DNA of 64,000 nt, taken from the NCBI RefSeq assembly GCF_016806835.2, contig NZ_CP086111.1:1871001-1935000 (forward strand), in the 5' to 3' direction. This DNA is from Skermanella rosea (GTDB taxonomy: Bacteria > Pseudomonadota > Alphaproteobacteria > Azospirillales > Azospirillaceae). The translations under genes were made by a program, and so were the position numbers. Under the pieces are notes generated by a model that worked only from the letters and a program-made list of their open reading frames with translations, was not told where the DNA came from and ran no database searches. Position 1 is the stretch's first letter, and the number at the start of each line of letters is the position of its first letter. Below are positions 23,601-32,157 of this stretch, piece by piece.

Positions 23601-25451
23601 GGCCAGCTCGGGCACGGTCAGGTCGACCTTGCCGGCGACGTCCTGGCCGAACTCGCGCACGGTCGCGGTGCCGGTCAGGCTTCCCACCGGCGCGTTCAGG
23701 GCCAGTTCGGTCACCTCGACCGTCCGGGCGGCGTCCTGGCTGTTCGCGGCCAGCCGCAGGGTCACGGCGTCCCCCGCCAAGTCGCGCAGAATCGGCTCCA
23801 GGGCCGGATCGGTGCTGTTCAGCCCGCGCAGGTCGGCGGTGGCCTCGCCGCGCAGGACCTGTCCGCCTTGTTCCAGGGCGAGGTCGGTCCGCACGCTGGC
23901 GGCGCCCGCGACCGGCAGGTCGGGCAGGCGGGCGAGGTCCGGGACGTCCAGAACCACCTGCGCGCCGACGGCCTCGCCCCAGCGCTCGACAAGCGCGGTG
24001 GCGCTGGCGGTGCCGGCGGCGGTGTTGGCGCGAAGGTCGGCGACGCGGATCTCGCCCGCGCCGGGCGTCACGACGGCATCGCCCTCGATCGTCACCTCCT
24101 GGCCGGCGACCTGGGCGATCCGCGGGTCGGCGGGCGACCGGGGGTTGGTCAGGGTTCCGTTCAGCGTCACGTCGATGGTGGATCCGGGCTGGTCGAGGGG
24201 GCCGGAAGGCACCGCTCGGAGCCGCAGCACCGCCCGGTCCAGCGCCGCCTGGGCGGCATCGACGGCCTCGGCCGTCAGGTCGGCCGTGAGGGTGGGCGCC
24301 GCGACCGGTCCCTCGGCTGTCCCGGCCAGCCGGACCGACTGCCAGGCGACGTCGGGCGCCAGGGTCCGGAGCGCCGAGTCCGCCCCGGCTTCCAGGGCAT
24401 AGTCGAGGTCCAGTTCCTGCGGGTCGAACCGGTAGGTGCCGGACAGCTCGGCCGTCCCGGCGGCCAGGGTGACCCGGGCCGGGGAGAGCGTCACCCGGCT
24501 GTTGGGATCGATCACGGATTCGGCCGAGAACCCGACCGTCTCGCCGACCAGAGCAGCGGCTTGGGGGTCGAGCAGGCGGGCGAAGGCGGTGTCGCCGCGG
24601 ATCGTCATCCCGTAACCCCGGACGCCGTCCGCCACGTCCACGCCGCGGATCGTCGCATCGGCGCCGATCCGGGCGACATCGCCGGCATTGCCGTCCAGCC
24701 GGCCTTCCCAGCCGGACAGGGGGCCGGAACCCCGCAGCGCGACGTTGACCGGCGGCAGTCCCGGAATGTCGGCGGCCCGCGCGATCACGCCGCCCTCCGG
24801 CTCCTCGGCCGTCAGGTCCAGGTCGAGCAGGTTGGTGTCCGGCGCGTAGTTGAGCGCCAGCTTGCCGCGGCCGGGCCTGTCCAGCCGCTCTATGTTCAGG
24901 TCGGCACCGAGCCCGGCGTCGCCCCGGCCGAGCCGGGCGCTGCCGTTGATGCCCAGCGTCGCCGCTTCGCCGCCCAGGACGGGGGCGCCCAGGTGCAGCT
25001 CGCCGACCGCCAGATGTTGCAGGTCCAGGCCGACCGGCAGGTCGGGGATTTGGGGCAGGGAGAAGGGCTCGTCGCTGGGCGGTTCCTCGGGCTGCCCCGC
25101 CGGCAGCCGCTCCACGTCCATCCGGTTGACGTCCAAGCCCGATATCCGGAACTCCCGGCGGAACAGGGCACCGGCGGCCCAGTCCAGCTTGGCTTGGTCG
25201 ACCTTCAGCCAGACGCCCTCGTCGTCGGCGATGGCGAGGTCGTACAGGGTCACGTCCAGGCTCCAGCTGGAGCTGACCCGGCCGATCGTCACGGTCCGGC
25301 CGGGACCGCTCAGCAGGTTCTGGATCTGGCGGGTGATCCATCCGGGATCCTGCTGCCCGGACTCCTCCTGGGCGGTGACGGCGATCGGCGCGCTTGCGAA
25401 CAACCCCACCAGCAGCAGCGCCGCACCCCACCGACGAACCAGACCTTCCAT
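20685..25451 (-). CDS. tamB: TamB, translocation and assembly module inner-membrane component
   Basis: About 1588 residues. An N-terminal hydrophobic anchor (WGAALLLVGLFASAPIAVTA) is followed by a very long periplasmic region of repeating beta-rich segments and the C-terminal DUF490/TamB domain (from about VQVTGTAAEPIVSGGLRLVNG to LYEWEY). TamB bridges the inner membrane and an outer-membrane BamA-type partner and takes part in phospholipid transport and outer-membrane protein assembly. I set the start at ATG 25451; ATG 25469 or an upstream in-frame codon is possible. TamA, usually adjacent, is not in this window. Length is within the usual 1200-1700 range. Confidence 0.93.
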   Translation of the reverse strand: MEGLVRRWGAALLLVGLFASAPIAVTAQEESGQQDPGWITRQIQNLLSGPGRTVTIGRVSSSWSLDVTLYDLAIADDEGVWLKVDQAKLDWAAGALFRREFRISGLDVNRMDVERLPAGQPEEPPSDEPFSLPQIPDLPVGLDLQHLAVGELHLGAPVLGGEAATLGINGSARLGRGDAGLGADLNIERLDRPGRGKLALNYAPDTNLLDLDLTAEEPEGGVIARAADIPGLPPVNVALRGSGPLSGWEGRLDGNAGDVARIGADATIRGVDVADGVRGYGMTIRGDTAFARLLDPQAAALVGETVGFSAESVIDPNSRVTLSPARVTLAAGTAELSGTYRFDPQELDLDYALEAGADSALRTLAPDVAWQSVRLAGTAEGPVAAPTLTADLTAEAVDAAQAALDRAVLRLRAVPSGPLDQPGSTIDVTLNGTLTNPRSPADPRIAQVAGQEVTIEGDAVVTPGAGEIRVADLRANTAAGTASATALVERWGEAVGAQVVLDVPDLARLPDLPVAGAASVRTDLALEQGGQVLRGEATADLRGLNSTDPALEPILRDLAGDAVTLRLAANSQDAARTVEVTELALNAPVGSLTGTATVREFGQDVAGKVDLTVPELARLSAVAGTPLAGAAQVHADLSGGNRETLVRADLTGGVTGLDTGTPAADALAGDKVDLAGLVTVGTDGSVDMPRLKIDGRHVALTAAAALRENRLDAKWRADLPRLAVLKEPLATDIAGSTSLEGTAAGPLDSLEVRADLDGRNLVLAGRTVPTADVDLRATRVPGAPRGTLVASAIVDGQPLDARTGFALEGQRLDLSDISLGAERNRIAGAIRVALDRLTASGRLAGDMRDLNVFSPLAGQKLGGSGRIEVRLDDPQGRQSATAAVQGRNILVAGPEGPLLAADRISLNADLDDALGALRFDAKLDGSGIAAGGADLATLTASASGTPAKAEFQARTSGQAGAPAQPARVALAGGFSQEGNLQRLRLERLDGTYGGQPFRLVNPATATIGPDRYEVRDLLLASNEGRIALDAGLVRNAIEGSATLTRVPLALAELAAPGLGLDGQLNGNASFAGTTADPRADLDLRVSNLTVEGGEAAGLSGIDISTTGRWRNGRLALDGNAVTRQRDGIDMRLAAELPLVLRQEPLTVEVPMNAPVSGALRGNVELATFNDLLATTGDRAQGRLDVNLDLGGSLGNPQLGGLATLNDGRYENQAAGTVIRDIAMRLRGDGTRLTIDQFNGRTPNDGIVEASGSVNVDPTDPRAFDVRVGASNAQLVQIDLATVRLDTLLSLTGPLDNPLLQGPVRIERAEIQVPEQLPPSVVEIQVEEINRPGTTDTPAPGAAEDAPSAFQLRLDLTVEAQNQIFVRGRGLNVELASDVQVTGTAAEPIVSGGLRLVNGTLDLLTKRFEFQQANIDFVGDGSTDPVLDVAAQAQAEDITAVVAVTGRASNPKIELTSTPELPQDEVIARVLFNKPFSDLSAIEAVQLAQSVGQLAGVGGGPGILDNLRNTLGVDRLELLSGEEGEGLAGAGVAAGRYVSRDVYVGAEQRVGEAGSRVVVEIDVTDNLKVRTDVGTTSGAGVGVLYEWEY

Positions 25452-25646
25452 GAATTCCCGCCTTGCCATAGCTCCGGATCCCAGGGCGAAACACCCCAGG
25501 GGAACAGATGTGCCTTCCAAGATGCCGCGGACCAGGTTCCCGGGACGATCCGAACGCGTGCCCCCGATCCCGAAAGGGGCCGGAAACAAAGCCATCGCTG
25601 CACGTTTACGGGGTCGGAGAACGGTATCAGGTCCTTGGGATAAAGC

Positions 25647-26510
25647 ATGACACGTCCGTTCCGGATCCTCACCATGGTAATGGCGATCAGCATGTGCGCA
25701 GGCTTCGCATCAGCCTCCATCGCGGCGGAGCCGCGGGCCTATGACGGCATCGTCGTGTTCGGCGACAGCCTTTCCGACACCGGCAACGCGGCCGGCGCGC
25801 GGTTCAGCAACGGACCCGTCTGGGTCGAGCATCTGGCAAGCCATTTCAGCCTTCCGGTCGAGCCGGCGATCTCCGGCGGGACCAACTACGCGGTCGGCGG
25901 CGCGCGCGCCCACGATCCGGGCAGCCCCTACAATCTGCGCGTCCAGGCCGATCGGTACCTGGCGGAGGAGCCGGACCGGAAGACCGTCGGCCGGACCCTG
26001 TTCATCGTCTATGGCGGCGCCAACGACCTGCTGGCCGCCGTGTCGGGCCAGGATCCCGTCGTCCTGGCGACGAATGCGGTCCGGGTGCTCGGCGGCATCG
26101 TCGACGACCTCGCCTCGGCAGGGGCCGGCACCATCCTGATGCCGAACCTGCCGGACCTCGCGAAGGTCCCGGCCGTGCGGCAGTTCGGCCCGACGGTCGG
26201 CCGGATCGCCAGCCAGGTGACGGAGGGGTTCAACCTGGCGCTCGACCGGCTGCTGGCCGGCATCGAGGCGCGCCACGGCATGCGGATCATCCGCCTGGAC
26301 GTCCACGGCCTGGTCGAGCGGGTCTTCAGGGACCCGCGGCTCCTCGGGAAGCCGGGCGTCAACCTGACCGACCCCTGCGCCTGGGGCGGACGGACCTGTT
26401 CCGACCCGGACCGGCACATCTTCTGGGACCAGGTCCATCCGACCGCCTTCGGCCATGCCCGGCTCGCCGGCGCGGCGCTCGACGTGCTGGCCGGGAAGGG
26501 ACGCCGGTGA
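25647..26510 (+). CDS. Secreted GDSL-type lipase/esterase
   Basis: 287 residues with an N-terminal signal peptide (cleavage near SIAAEP). SGNH-hydrolase blocks in order: FGDSLSDTGN (nucleophile Ser), GGTNYAVGGA, YGGANDL, and the catalytic Asp/His pair in FWDQVHPTAFGH. It probably hydrolyses esters in the periplasm or outside the cell. Divergent from tamB and followed within 7 bases by the transporter gene. No autotransporter domain follows. Confidence 0.92.
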   Translation: MTRPFRILTMVMAISMCAGFASASIAAEPRAYDGIVVFGDSLSDTGNAAGARFSNGPVWVEHLASHFSLPVEPAISGGTNYAVGGARAHDPGSPYNLRVQADRYLAEEPDRKTVGRTLFIVYGGANDLLAAVSGQDPVVLATNAVRVLGGIVDDLASAGAGTILMPNLPDLAKVPAVRQFGPTVGRIASQVTEGFNLALDRLLAGIEARHGMRIIRLDVHGLVERVFRDPRLLGKPGVNLTDPCAWGGRTCSDPDRHIFWDQVHPTAFGHARLAGAALDVLAGKGRR

Positions 26511-26516
26511 CCTGAC

Positions 26517-27599
26517 ATGGAAAAGGTCGTCATCGCCGAGGAACCGGGGTCGCGCATCCCCAACTGGCTGCGGATCGTGATCTGGGGGCTGGTGATCGCG
26601 CTCGGCATCGGGCTGATCGCCGTCCTGGGACGGACGCTGGTTCCCTTCGTGGTCGGTGCCGGCCTCGCCTTCACGTTCGACCCGCTGGCCGGCTGGCTCG
26701 GCCGGAAAGGCGTCCGGCGCGGCTGGGCCGCCTTCCTGGTGACGCTGCTCACCTTCGGCATCCTCGCCGGGATCCTGGCGCTGCTGCTGCCGGTGCTGCT
26801 GGAGCAGGCGAGCGACCTGGCGGACCGCCTCCCGGACCTGCTCGCCCGCGTCCGCGCCATGCTGACCGGCGCCGCCGCCCAGGTGCCGGGGGCGGAGGTG
26901 CTGAACGACACCGACCTGCTGCGCCGGATCGCCCAGCGGACGGCGGAATGGGTGCAGCAGTCGGCCGGCGACCTTCTGGGCTTCGCCGCCACCCTGTTCG
27001 ACATAGCGCTCCTGCTGGTCCTGACCCCGGTCGTCACCTTCTATCTTCTGCGCGACTGGAACCCGGTGGTGCGCCAGATCCGCCGGCTGGTGCCGCGCCA
27101 GTCCCGGGCGGTCGTCTTCGAGCTGGTGGGGGAGATGACCGACCGGCTCGCCGGGTTCCTGCGCGGCATGGCGCTGAGCGCCGCGATCCAGGCGGTGATC
27201 CACTCGGTCGGGCTCTACCTGGTCGGGCTCAACTTCGCGATCCTGATCGGCGTGCTGACCGGGCTGCTGGTCTTCGTCCCGGTGGTCGGCAACCTGGTCA
27301 TGCTGATCGCCGCCGTCACGGTGGCGCTGGTCCAGTTCGACGGCTGGCTGGAGCCGTTCCTGGTCGTGCTGATCTATGCCGGGAGCAACGTGCTGGAGAC
27401 CAGCGTGCTGGAGCCCGTGCTGGTCGGCAATCGGACCAACCTTCACCCGGTCTGGGTGATCTTCGCGCTGCTGGTCGGCGGCAGCCTGTTCGGCCTGATC
27501 GGCGCGCTGCTGGCGCTCCCGGCGGCCACGGTGATCGCCGTGCTGATCCGCTACGCGGTCGACCGCTACACCCACAGCAGGCCGTACGAGGAGTTCTGA
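26517..27599 (+). CDS. AI-2E-family transporter (PerM/YhhT type)
   Basis: 360 residues with about seven to eight membrane segments and family signatures: early PFVVGAGLAFTFDPL, central YLLRDWNPVV, and late VGNLVMLIA, GSNVLETSVLEPVLVG and HPVWVIFALLVGGSLFG. Members export small molecules; substrates range from AI-2 to ions and are seldom known. It begins 6 bases after the GDSL gene stop, so the two are likely cotranscribed, and converges with the SH3-type gene. Confidence 0.9.
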   Translation: MEKVVIAEEPGSRIPNWLRIVIWGLVIALGIGLIAVLGRTLVPFVVGAGLAFTFDPLAGWLGRKGVRRGWAAFLVTLLTFGILAGILALLLPVLLEQASDLADRLPDLLARVRAMLTGAAAQVPGAEVLNDTDLLRRIAQRTAEWVQQSAGDLLGFAATLFDIALLLVLTPVVTFYLLRDWNPVVRQIRRLVPRQSRAVVFELVGEMTDRLAGFLRGMALSAAIQAVIHSVGLYLVGLNFAILIGVLTGLLVFVPVVGNLVMLIAAVTVALVQFDGWLEPFLVVLIYAGSNVLETSVLEPVLVGNRTNLHPVWVIFALLVGGSLFGLIGALLALPAATVIAVLIRYAVDRYTHSRPYEEF

Positions 27600-27608
27600 A
27601 CCCGGGGG

Positions 27609-28478
27609 TCAGAACGACTCCACCTCGACGATCCAGCAGTCCAGCATGCGCTGGGCCAGCGCCACGCAGACATTGTTGACGCCGGTCCGGTCCAGCGGGC
27701 CGAACGCCAGCGCGAACGCCATGCCGTCCTTCCCCATCGTCGGGTAGATGAAGTGCGCGTAGGGGGCGTATTGCGGGCCGGCGGCGGCGACGAAGCCGGT
27801 CCAGCCGTTCTCCGCCTCCACGGGCGTCAGGAACTCGCCGACGCGCGCCGCGTAGAAGGTCCGGGGCGGGCCGCTGCCCGTGAAGTCGTAGTCGTGGACG
27901 CCGATGATCGGCAGCAGCAGGTCGGGCGGCAGCGTGATGCTGGCGATCGAGTCCGACGCCATGCGCGCCTTGCCGCCCTGGACGTCGAGCAGGCCCAGCA
28001 CGGCGCCGCGCTCCAGCTTGGTCTCCCGCTTCTTGCCGTCCTTGATCTCCGTGCCCGAGGCATTTCCCGCCAGCACGTGGGTGCCGCGCAGGGTGCCGTC
28101 GGGGAAGGTCCAGCGCTGCCGCCCGACCACGGCGGCCCGGCTCGCGACCGTGCGCGCGACGAAGATGCTGTCGAGGCTGTCGCTCGGCACGTAGCCCACG
28201 TCCCGGCCGCCCAGCCCGATCTGCGTCCAGGAGGTGCGGCGCGGGGTGCCGAACGCCGCGACGGTCTTGCCGCGGGGCAGCGTCATCACGACGCGGCTCG
28301 CCTCGTCCGGCGAGACGCGGACCTCCACGTCGCGGTTCAGGATCGTCTCGCCGACCTGGGGAGCGCCGAGATTGGGTCCCCCCTGCGCACGGCCGGGAAC
28401 CGGCGCACAGAGCAGGAGGGCCGATACCAGGGCCGGCAGAAGGAGCCGGGCGGCCCGCGGCTTAGGCAGAATCTTCAT
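27609..28478 (-). CDS. Periplasmic protein with bacterial SH3-like domain
   Basis: About 289 residues. Start ATG 28478 has a GGGGGG ribosome binding site 6 bases upstream. A signal peptide (LLLPALVSALLLCAPVPGRA) precedes an SH3b-like segment (TILNRDVEVRVSPDEASRVVMTLPRGKTVAAFG ... WTQIGLGGRDVGYV). The remainder has no family I recognise. Extracytoplasmic SH3 domains commonly bind cell-wall or peptide ligands. The gene stands alone, convergent with the AI-2E transporter and divergent from the protease. Confidence 0.7.
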   Translation of the reverse strand: MKILPKPRAARLLLPALVSALLLCAPVPGRAQGGPNLGAPQVGETILNRDVEVRVSPDEASRVVMTLPRGKTVAAFGTPRRTSWTQIGLGGRDVGYVPSDSLDSIFVARTVASRAAVVGRQRWTFPDGTLRGTHVLAGNASGTEIKDGKKRETKLERGAVLGLLDVQGGKARMASDSIASITLPPDLLLPIIGVHDYDFTGSGPPRTFYAARVGEFLTPVEAENGWTGFVAAAGPQYAPYAHFIYPTMGKDGMAFALAFGPLDRTGVNNVCVALAQRMLDCWIVEVESF

Positions 28479-28621
28479 CGCCATCCCCCCGGCATCGGGC
28501 AAGTCCTGCCGCGACGTTCCGTCCAAACTGCGTAAAAGGCCCGGAAATCCGCCATTGGCACGGGGCTTGCCATTCCTGGTCACGAACCTGCCCCCCAGAG
28601 ACCGCACCGTCGGAGACCGCC

Positions 28622-29629
28622 ATGCGTGCAGCGCTGAACACAGGAATGATCGTCGCCTCCCTTGCCGCCGTGCTCGGCTGGAGCAGCCCCGCCCAGGCTT
28701 CCGCCTGCGCGGCGGGCGGCGCGGAACCGGACCCCGTCGCCCTGTTCGAGGCGGTGGCGCCGGCCGTTGTGACCATCGAATCCGCCAGCGACGGCGCGAA
28801 GACGGTCGGCACCGGGTTCCTGTGGGACCGCGCCGGCCACGTGGTGACCAACGAACATGTGATCCGGCCCGGCCGGCAGCTGACCGTCAGATTCGCCGAC
28901 GGCCGTACCGTCCGGCCGGCCATGATCGCGGTCGCCGCAGACCTGGACATCGCGGTCCTGCAGGTCGATGCCGCCGCCGCGCCGGCCTCGGTGTCCCGCG
29001 GCTCGTCCCGGTCGCTGAAGGTCGGGCAGGGGGTCTTCGCCATCGGCAATCCGTACGGGATCGGCGTCAGCCTGAGCCGCGGCATCATCAGCGGCCTCGA
29101 CCGGCCGGTCGAGCTCGGCGCCGGCAAGCGCATCGACAAGGCGATCCAGACCGACGCCAGCCTGGACCCCGGCAATTCCGGCGGCCCGCTGCTCGATTCC
29201 CGCGGCTGCCTGATCGGCATGGCGACCGCCGTGGTCGCGGCGCCCGCCGGCCTGTCCCGCGTCGGCTTCGCGGTTCCCGTGGACCTGCTGGAGCGAACGC
29301 TCGCCGGCCTGATCGGCGGCGCCGGCAGGGTCGCGGACAAGGTCGATGGAAAGGCGGCGGTTCCCGGCACCCGGAACGAGCTGGGCATCATGGCCGAGGA
29401 TGCCGCGCCAGGGGTGCGGGTCGTCAGCGTGGCGCCGGGGTCGCGCGCCGCCGCCCTGGGCGCCAAGCCGGGCGATATCATCACCCATGCCGGTGACCGG
29501 CCGGTCGCCGGGGTCGCCGACCTGACCGCCCGGTTGAAGCACCAGGGGCCGGACGGCGTGCGCCTGACCTTCCAGCGGGGCAAGACCTCGCGCACGGTCG
29601 AGGTCCTGCTGACGTCGGCCGGCTCGTGA
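28622..29629 (+). CDS. HtrA/DegP-like periplasmic serine protease with PDZ domain
   Basis: 335 residues. Signal peptide ending PAQASA, trypsin-like domain with His in VVTNEHVI (usually TNNHV), Asp in ADLDIAVLQV and Ser in DPGNSGGPLL, then one C-terminal PDZ domain (VRVVSVAPGSRAAALGAKPGDIITHAGDRPV). It is shorter than DegP (two PDZ domains) and closer to DegS in layout, but with a cleavable leader. Role: periplasmic protein quality control or signalling. Confidence 0.9.
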   Translation: MRAALNTGMIVASLAAVLGWSSPAQASACAAGGAEPDPVALFEAVAPAVVTIESASDGAKTVGTGFLWDRAGHVVTNEHVIRPGRQLTVRFADGRTVRPAMIAVAADLDIAVLQVDAAAAPASVSRGSSRSLKVGQGVFAIGNPYGIGVSLSRGIISGLDRPVELGAGKRIDKAIQTDASLDPGNSGGPLLDSRGCLIGMATAVVAAPAGLSRVGFAVPVDLLERTLAGLIGGAGRVADKVDGKAAVPGTRNELGIMAEDAAPGVRVVSVAPGSRAAALGAKPGDIITHAGDRPVAGVADLTARLKHQGPDGVRLTFQRGKTSRTVEVLLTSAGS

Positions 29630-29654
29630 CCGGGCAGGGCGACCGGCCCGGCGG

Positions 29655-30227
29655 TCACGGGGCGGGCTCCCGCAGGACGACGGTCGGGAGCCGGACGGTG
29701 AAGACGATCGGTTCGGTGCCCGCAAGCTCCTCCAGCGTCGGTTCCGGTGCGGCCCGGGGGGTCGCGGGCGCCTCCTCGGGACCGAACACGGTGATGGGGA
29801 CCACGGCGGTATAGCCGTCCCGGGCCGGAGGCGCGGGAGGCGCCGCCGGGGGAGGGGGAGGCGGAGCCGGAGGTGCCGCCACCGTCGCCGTCATCGTCCC
29901 GCCCGGCTTGCGCCGAGGGGGCGGTGGCCAGAAGATCGGCGGCTGATAGGGCGTGACCTTGGCGACGGCGGGAAGCATCGGAGCCGCAGGCGCCAAGGCG
30001 TCTCCCTGCAGGTCCGGCGGCGGCAGCGGCTTCGGCGGCAATGGGGGAACCGATGCGGTCAGCCGCCCTTTTCCCGGCGCCGGGATCGAGTAGCGAGCCG
30101 GGGTGATGCCCGACGCGACGGAGCCGGAACCGGGCGGCGCCGGCTGCTGGGCGGAGACGGCCTGGACGCTTCCCAGCAGCAGGACTGCCGCGACCCGCGC
30201 AGCGGTAGGAAACCGGGGCAGGCTCAT
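29655..30227 (-). CDS. Proline-rich secreted protein, unknown function
   Basis: 190 residues. Signal peptide (VAAVLLLGSVQAVSAQQ) followed by a very Pro/Ala-rich extended region (PPFW, poly-Pro runs) and a conserved-looking C-terminus with YTAVVPITVFG and PIVFTVRLPTVVL. The start ATG overlaps the stop of the upstream lipoprotein gene (ATGA), which makes a coupled pair likely. The extended body would suit spanning the periplasm. I recognise no family. Confidence 0.65.
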   Translation of the reverse strand: MSLPRFPTAARVAAVLLLGSVQAVSAQQPAPPGSGSVASGITPARYSIPAPGKGRLTASVPPLPPKPLPPPDLQGDALAPAAPMLPAVAKVTPYQPPIFWPPPPRRKPGGTMTATVAAPPAPPPPPPAAPPAPPARDGYTAVVPITVFGPEEAPATPRAAPEPTLEELAGTEPIVFTVRLPTVVLREPAP

Positions 30228-30574
30228 TCGGCCGCCGCGGATTTCGGCAGGTCCGCCGGGAGCAGGCGCGGCGCGTGGGTCACCGGATCGATCACGACCC
30301 GCAGGATGCCGTCCTCGCCGATCTGAGTCTGCACCGGCCTGCCCGTCGCCGGGTCGAAGGGGCCTTCCGTGTTGCCGGTTCTGGGATCGGTGCGGAAATT
30401 GACGGCGATGCTGTCGGGCGGCTGGCCGCCGGGGCGGAGAGTCTCGCAGCCGGCCAGCAGCACCAGCGACAGCGACGCGGCGAACGCTCGCCCGCCGGCT
30501 CGCCGGGACGACCGTCCCAAGCCGCCGCCTGCCGACCATTTGCCAGTAGCCTTGTGCGAAACCAACGAGTCCAT
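30224..30574 (-). CDS. Small lipoprotein
   Basis: 116 residues. An N-terminal basic stretch precedes a lipobox LVLLAGC, so the mature protein would be a roughly 75-residue lipid-anchored protein. It contains DPRTGNTEGPFDPATGRPVQ and ILRVVIDPVTHAPRLLP. It is coupled to the Pro-rich gene downstream. The function is unknown; an outer-membrane-anchored partner of the Pro-rich protein is an inference. Confidence 0.7.
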   Translation of the reverse strand: MDSLVSHKATGKWSAGGGLGRSSRRAGGRAFAASLSLVLLAGCETLRPGGQPPDSIAVNFRTDPRTGNTEGPFDPATGRPVQTQIGEDGILRVVIDPVTHAPRLLPADLPKSAAAE

Positions 30575-30666
30575 CCAGTCGATATGGTACCCCTGCCGCC
30601 GGGTCGGCCGGGCGGAACCATGATGTCCGGCAGTGGTTTGCTTTCCGTTACTCGAAGGGAACCAAG

Positions 30667-31491
30667 ATGGAATACGTGAACCTCAAGGGGGTGCGGGTGC
30701 CCGCGCTCGGCCTCGGAACCTGGCAGCTGTCGGGCGCGCAGTGCGCCGACGTGGTCCGGGCCGGTCTCGCGATGGGGTATCGCCATGTCGATACCGCGCA
30801 GGCCTACAACAACGAGGAGCAGGTCGGCGAGGCGCTGGCCGACTCGGGCATCCCTCGCGACGACATCTTCCTGACCACGAAGGTCTGGTACGAGCGCATC
30901 GGCGACGGCGAACTCCAGCGCTCGGTCGACGAAAGCCTGAAGAAGCTGCGGACCGACCATGTCGACCTGCTGCTGATCCACTGGCCCAACCCCAAGTTCC
31001 CCCTCGGCGAGAGCCTGAAGGCGCTGACGGACGTCAAGTCCGCGGGCAAGGCGCGCAACATCGGCGTCAGCAACTTCCCGACCGCCATGCTGAAGGACGC
31101 GGTCGAGCGGCACAAGGCCGACCTGCTGTGCGATCAGGTCGAGTACCATCCCTTCCTGTCGCAGCGGCCGGTGCTGGAGTTCGCCCGCGCCCACGACATG
31201 ATGGTGACGGCGTACAGCCCGATCGCCCGCGGTGAGGCCGCGACCCATCCCGTCCTGACCCGGATCGGGGAGAAGCACGGCAAGTCGGCCGTCCAGGTTA
31301 CTCTGCGCTGGCTGATCGACCAGTCCAACGTCGCGGCGATTCCCAAGGCCAGCGGCGAGAAGCACCTGAGGAGCAACTTCGAGATCTTCGATTTCAAGCT
31401 GAGCGACGACGAACGGGCCGAGATCGACGCGCTGCGGGGCGACCGCCGGCTGATCAATCCCGGTTGGGCGCCAGCGTGGGACGCCGCCTGA
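30667..31491 (+). CDS. Aldo/keto reductase
   Basis: 274 residues, complete AKR barrel. The tetrad is visible: Asp and Tyr in HVDTAQAYNNE, Lys in TTKVWYE, His in LLIHWPNP. The C-terminal PKASGEKHLRSNFEIF is the NADPH-binding signature. Similar in layout to 2,5-diketo-D-gluconate and methylglyoxal reductases; the substrate cannot be told. An AAGGGAA ribosome binding site precedes the ATG. Single gene. Confidence 0.93.
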   Translation: MEYVNLKGVRVPALGLGTWQLSGAQCADVVRAGLAMGYRHVDTAQAYNNEEQVGEALADSGIPRDDIFLTTKVWYERIGDGELQRSVDESLKKLRTDHVDLLLIHWPNPKFPLGESLKALTDVKSAGKARNIGVSNFPTAMLKDAVERHKADLLCDQVEYHPFLSQRPVLEFARAHDMMVTAYSPIARGEAATHPVLTRIGEKHGKSAVQVTLRWLIDQSNVAAIPKASGEKHLRSNFEIFDFKLSDDERAEIDALRGDRRLINPGWAPAWDAA

Positions 31492-31542
31492 CTTAATGGT
31501 CCCGCACAGTGTTTCTGATGACGTTCGGCGGAGCGGAGTGCG

Positions 31543-31637
31543 GTAGGTCGGCCTTCGCCCGTCAGGGCGAACGCCGACGCCCTGGTCAACGCTCCGGCCA
31601 CGCTGTCGGCGTCGGCCTTCGGCCGAGGCCGACCTAC
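31543..31637. repeat. REP-like inverted repeat
   Basis: About 95 bases beginning GTAGGTCGGCCTTCG and ending CGAGGCCGACCTAC, so the ends are inverted copies, with inner inverted segments CGTCAGGGCG/CGCCCTG and GGCCTTCGGCC. It lies between the convergent aldo/keto reductase and NTF2-like genes, where such dispersed palindromic units often sit. Whether it is repeated elsewhere in the genome cannot be seen here. It may also act as a transcript end. Confidence 0.55.
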
Positions 31638-31669
31638 GATAAATCAATCAAGAACGCTTTGCCGAGCCG

Positions 31670-32110
31670 CTAGTGGAAGACGGTCCTGGGCGGCGGCTCC
31701 GTCTGCTCCAGGCGGACGGCGATGGGGCTGGCCTGGTGGTGAACCATCCGCCAGGCGCCGCCCTCGTTCACGAAGATGTTGGTGGCGGCGAGCACGCCGC
31801 CCTCCAGTACCTCTTCGCAGATCACCACGGCGACGTCGCCGTAGATGAAGGCATTGTCATTGCGGCTGAAGGCCTTCGGCGTCGCAGGGTTCCTCATGAT
31901 GTCCCGCAGGCTCGTCAGGACCAGCGTGCGATCGACCAGCGGCGCCCAGCCGGGATGGATGCACAGGACCGGCGCCGCCTGTGCCCACAGCATTTCCATC
32001 GCCGCGAAGTCCCGGCTGGAGAAGGCGTGGTAGAAGGCGCGGTTGGCGGCCAGCGCGTCGTCCAGGGTCGGGCCGGCCGCCGCTGAAGTGATAGTCGGGC
32101 GAGGGGCCAT
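31670..32110 (-). CDS. NTF2/SnoaL-like protein
   Basis: 146 residues. LDDALAANRAFYHAFSSRDFAAMEMLW, LCIHPGWAPLVDR and WRMVHHQASPI are typical of the NTF2-like superfamily often called nuclear transport factor 2 family or ketosteroid isomerase-related. These small cone-shaped proteins bind or isomerise small molecules; the ligand is unknown. It follows egtB on the same strand with a 47-base gap and may be cotranscribed. Confidence 0.8.
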   Translation of the reverse strand: MAPRPTITSAAAGPTLDDALAANRAFYHAFSSRDFAAMEMLWAQAAPVLCIHPGWAPLVDRTLVLTSLRDIMRNPATPKAFSRNDNAFIYGDVAVVICEEVLEGGVLAATNIFVNEGGAWRMVHHQASPIAVRLEQTEPPPRTVFH

Positions 32111-32157
32111 GGCGGTCGCTTCCGGTAGGAGAGGTGTCGTCCGCCAGCCTACCCCAT

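Noticed and set aside
20676-25643. 1655-codon open frame on the plus strand opposite tamB
   Set aside because: A by-product of GC-rich codon bias over a confirmed gene: extremely Arg/Gly/Pro/His/Val-rich, no domain, while the minus strand has a signal anchor and TamB domain.
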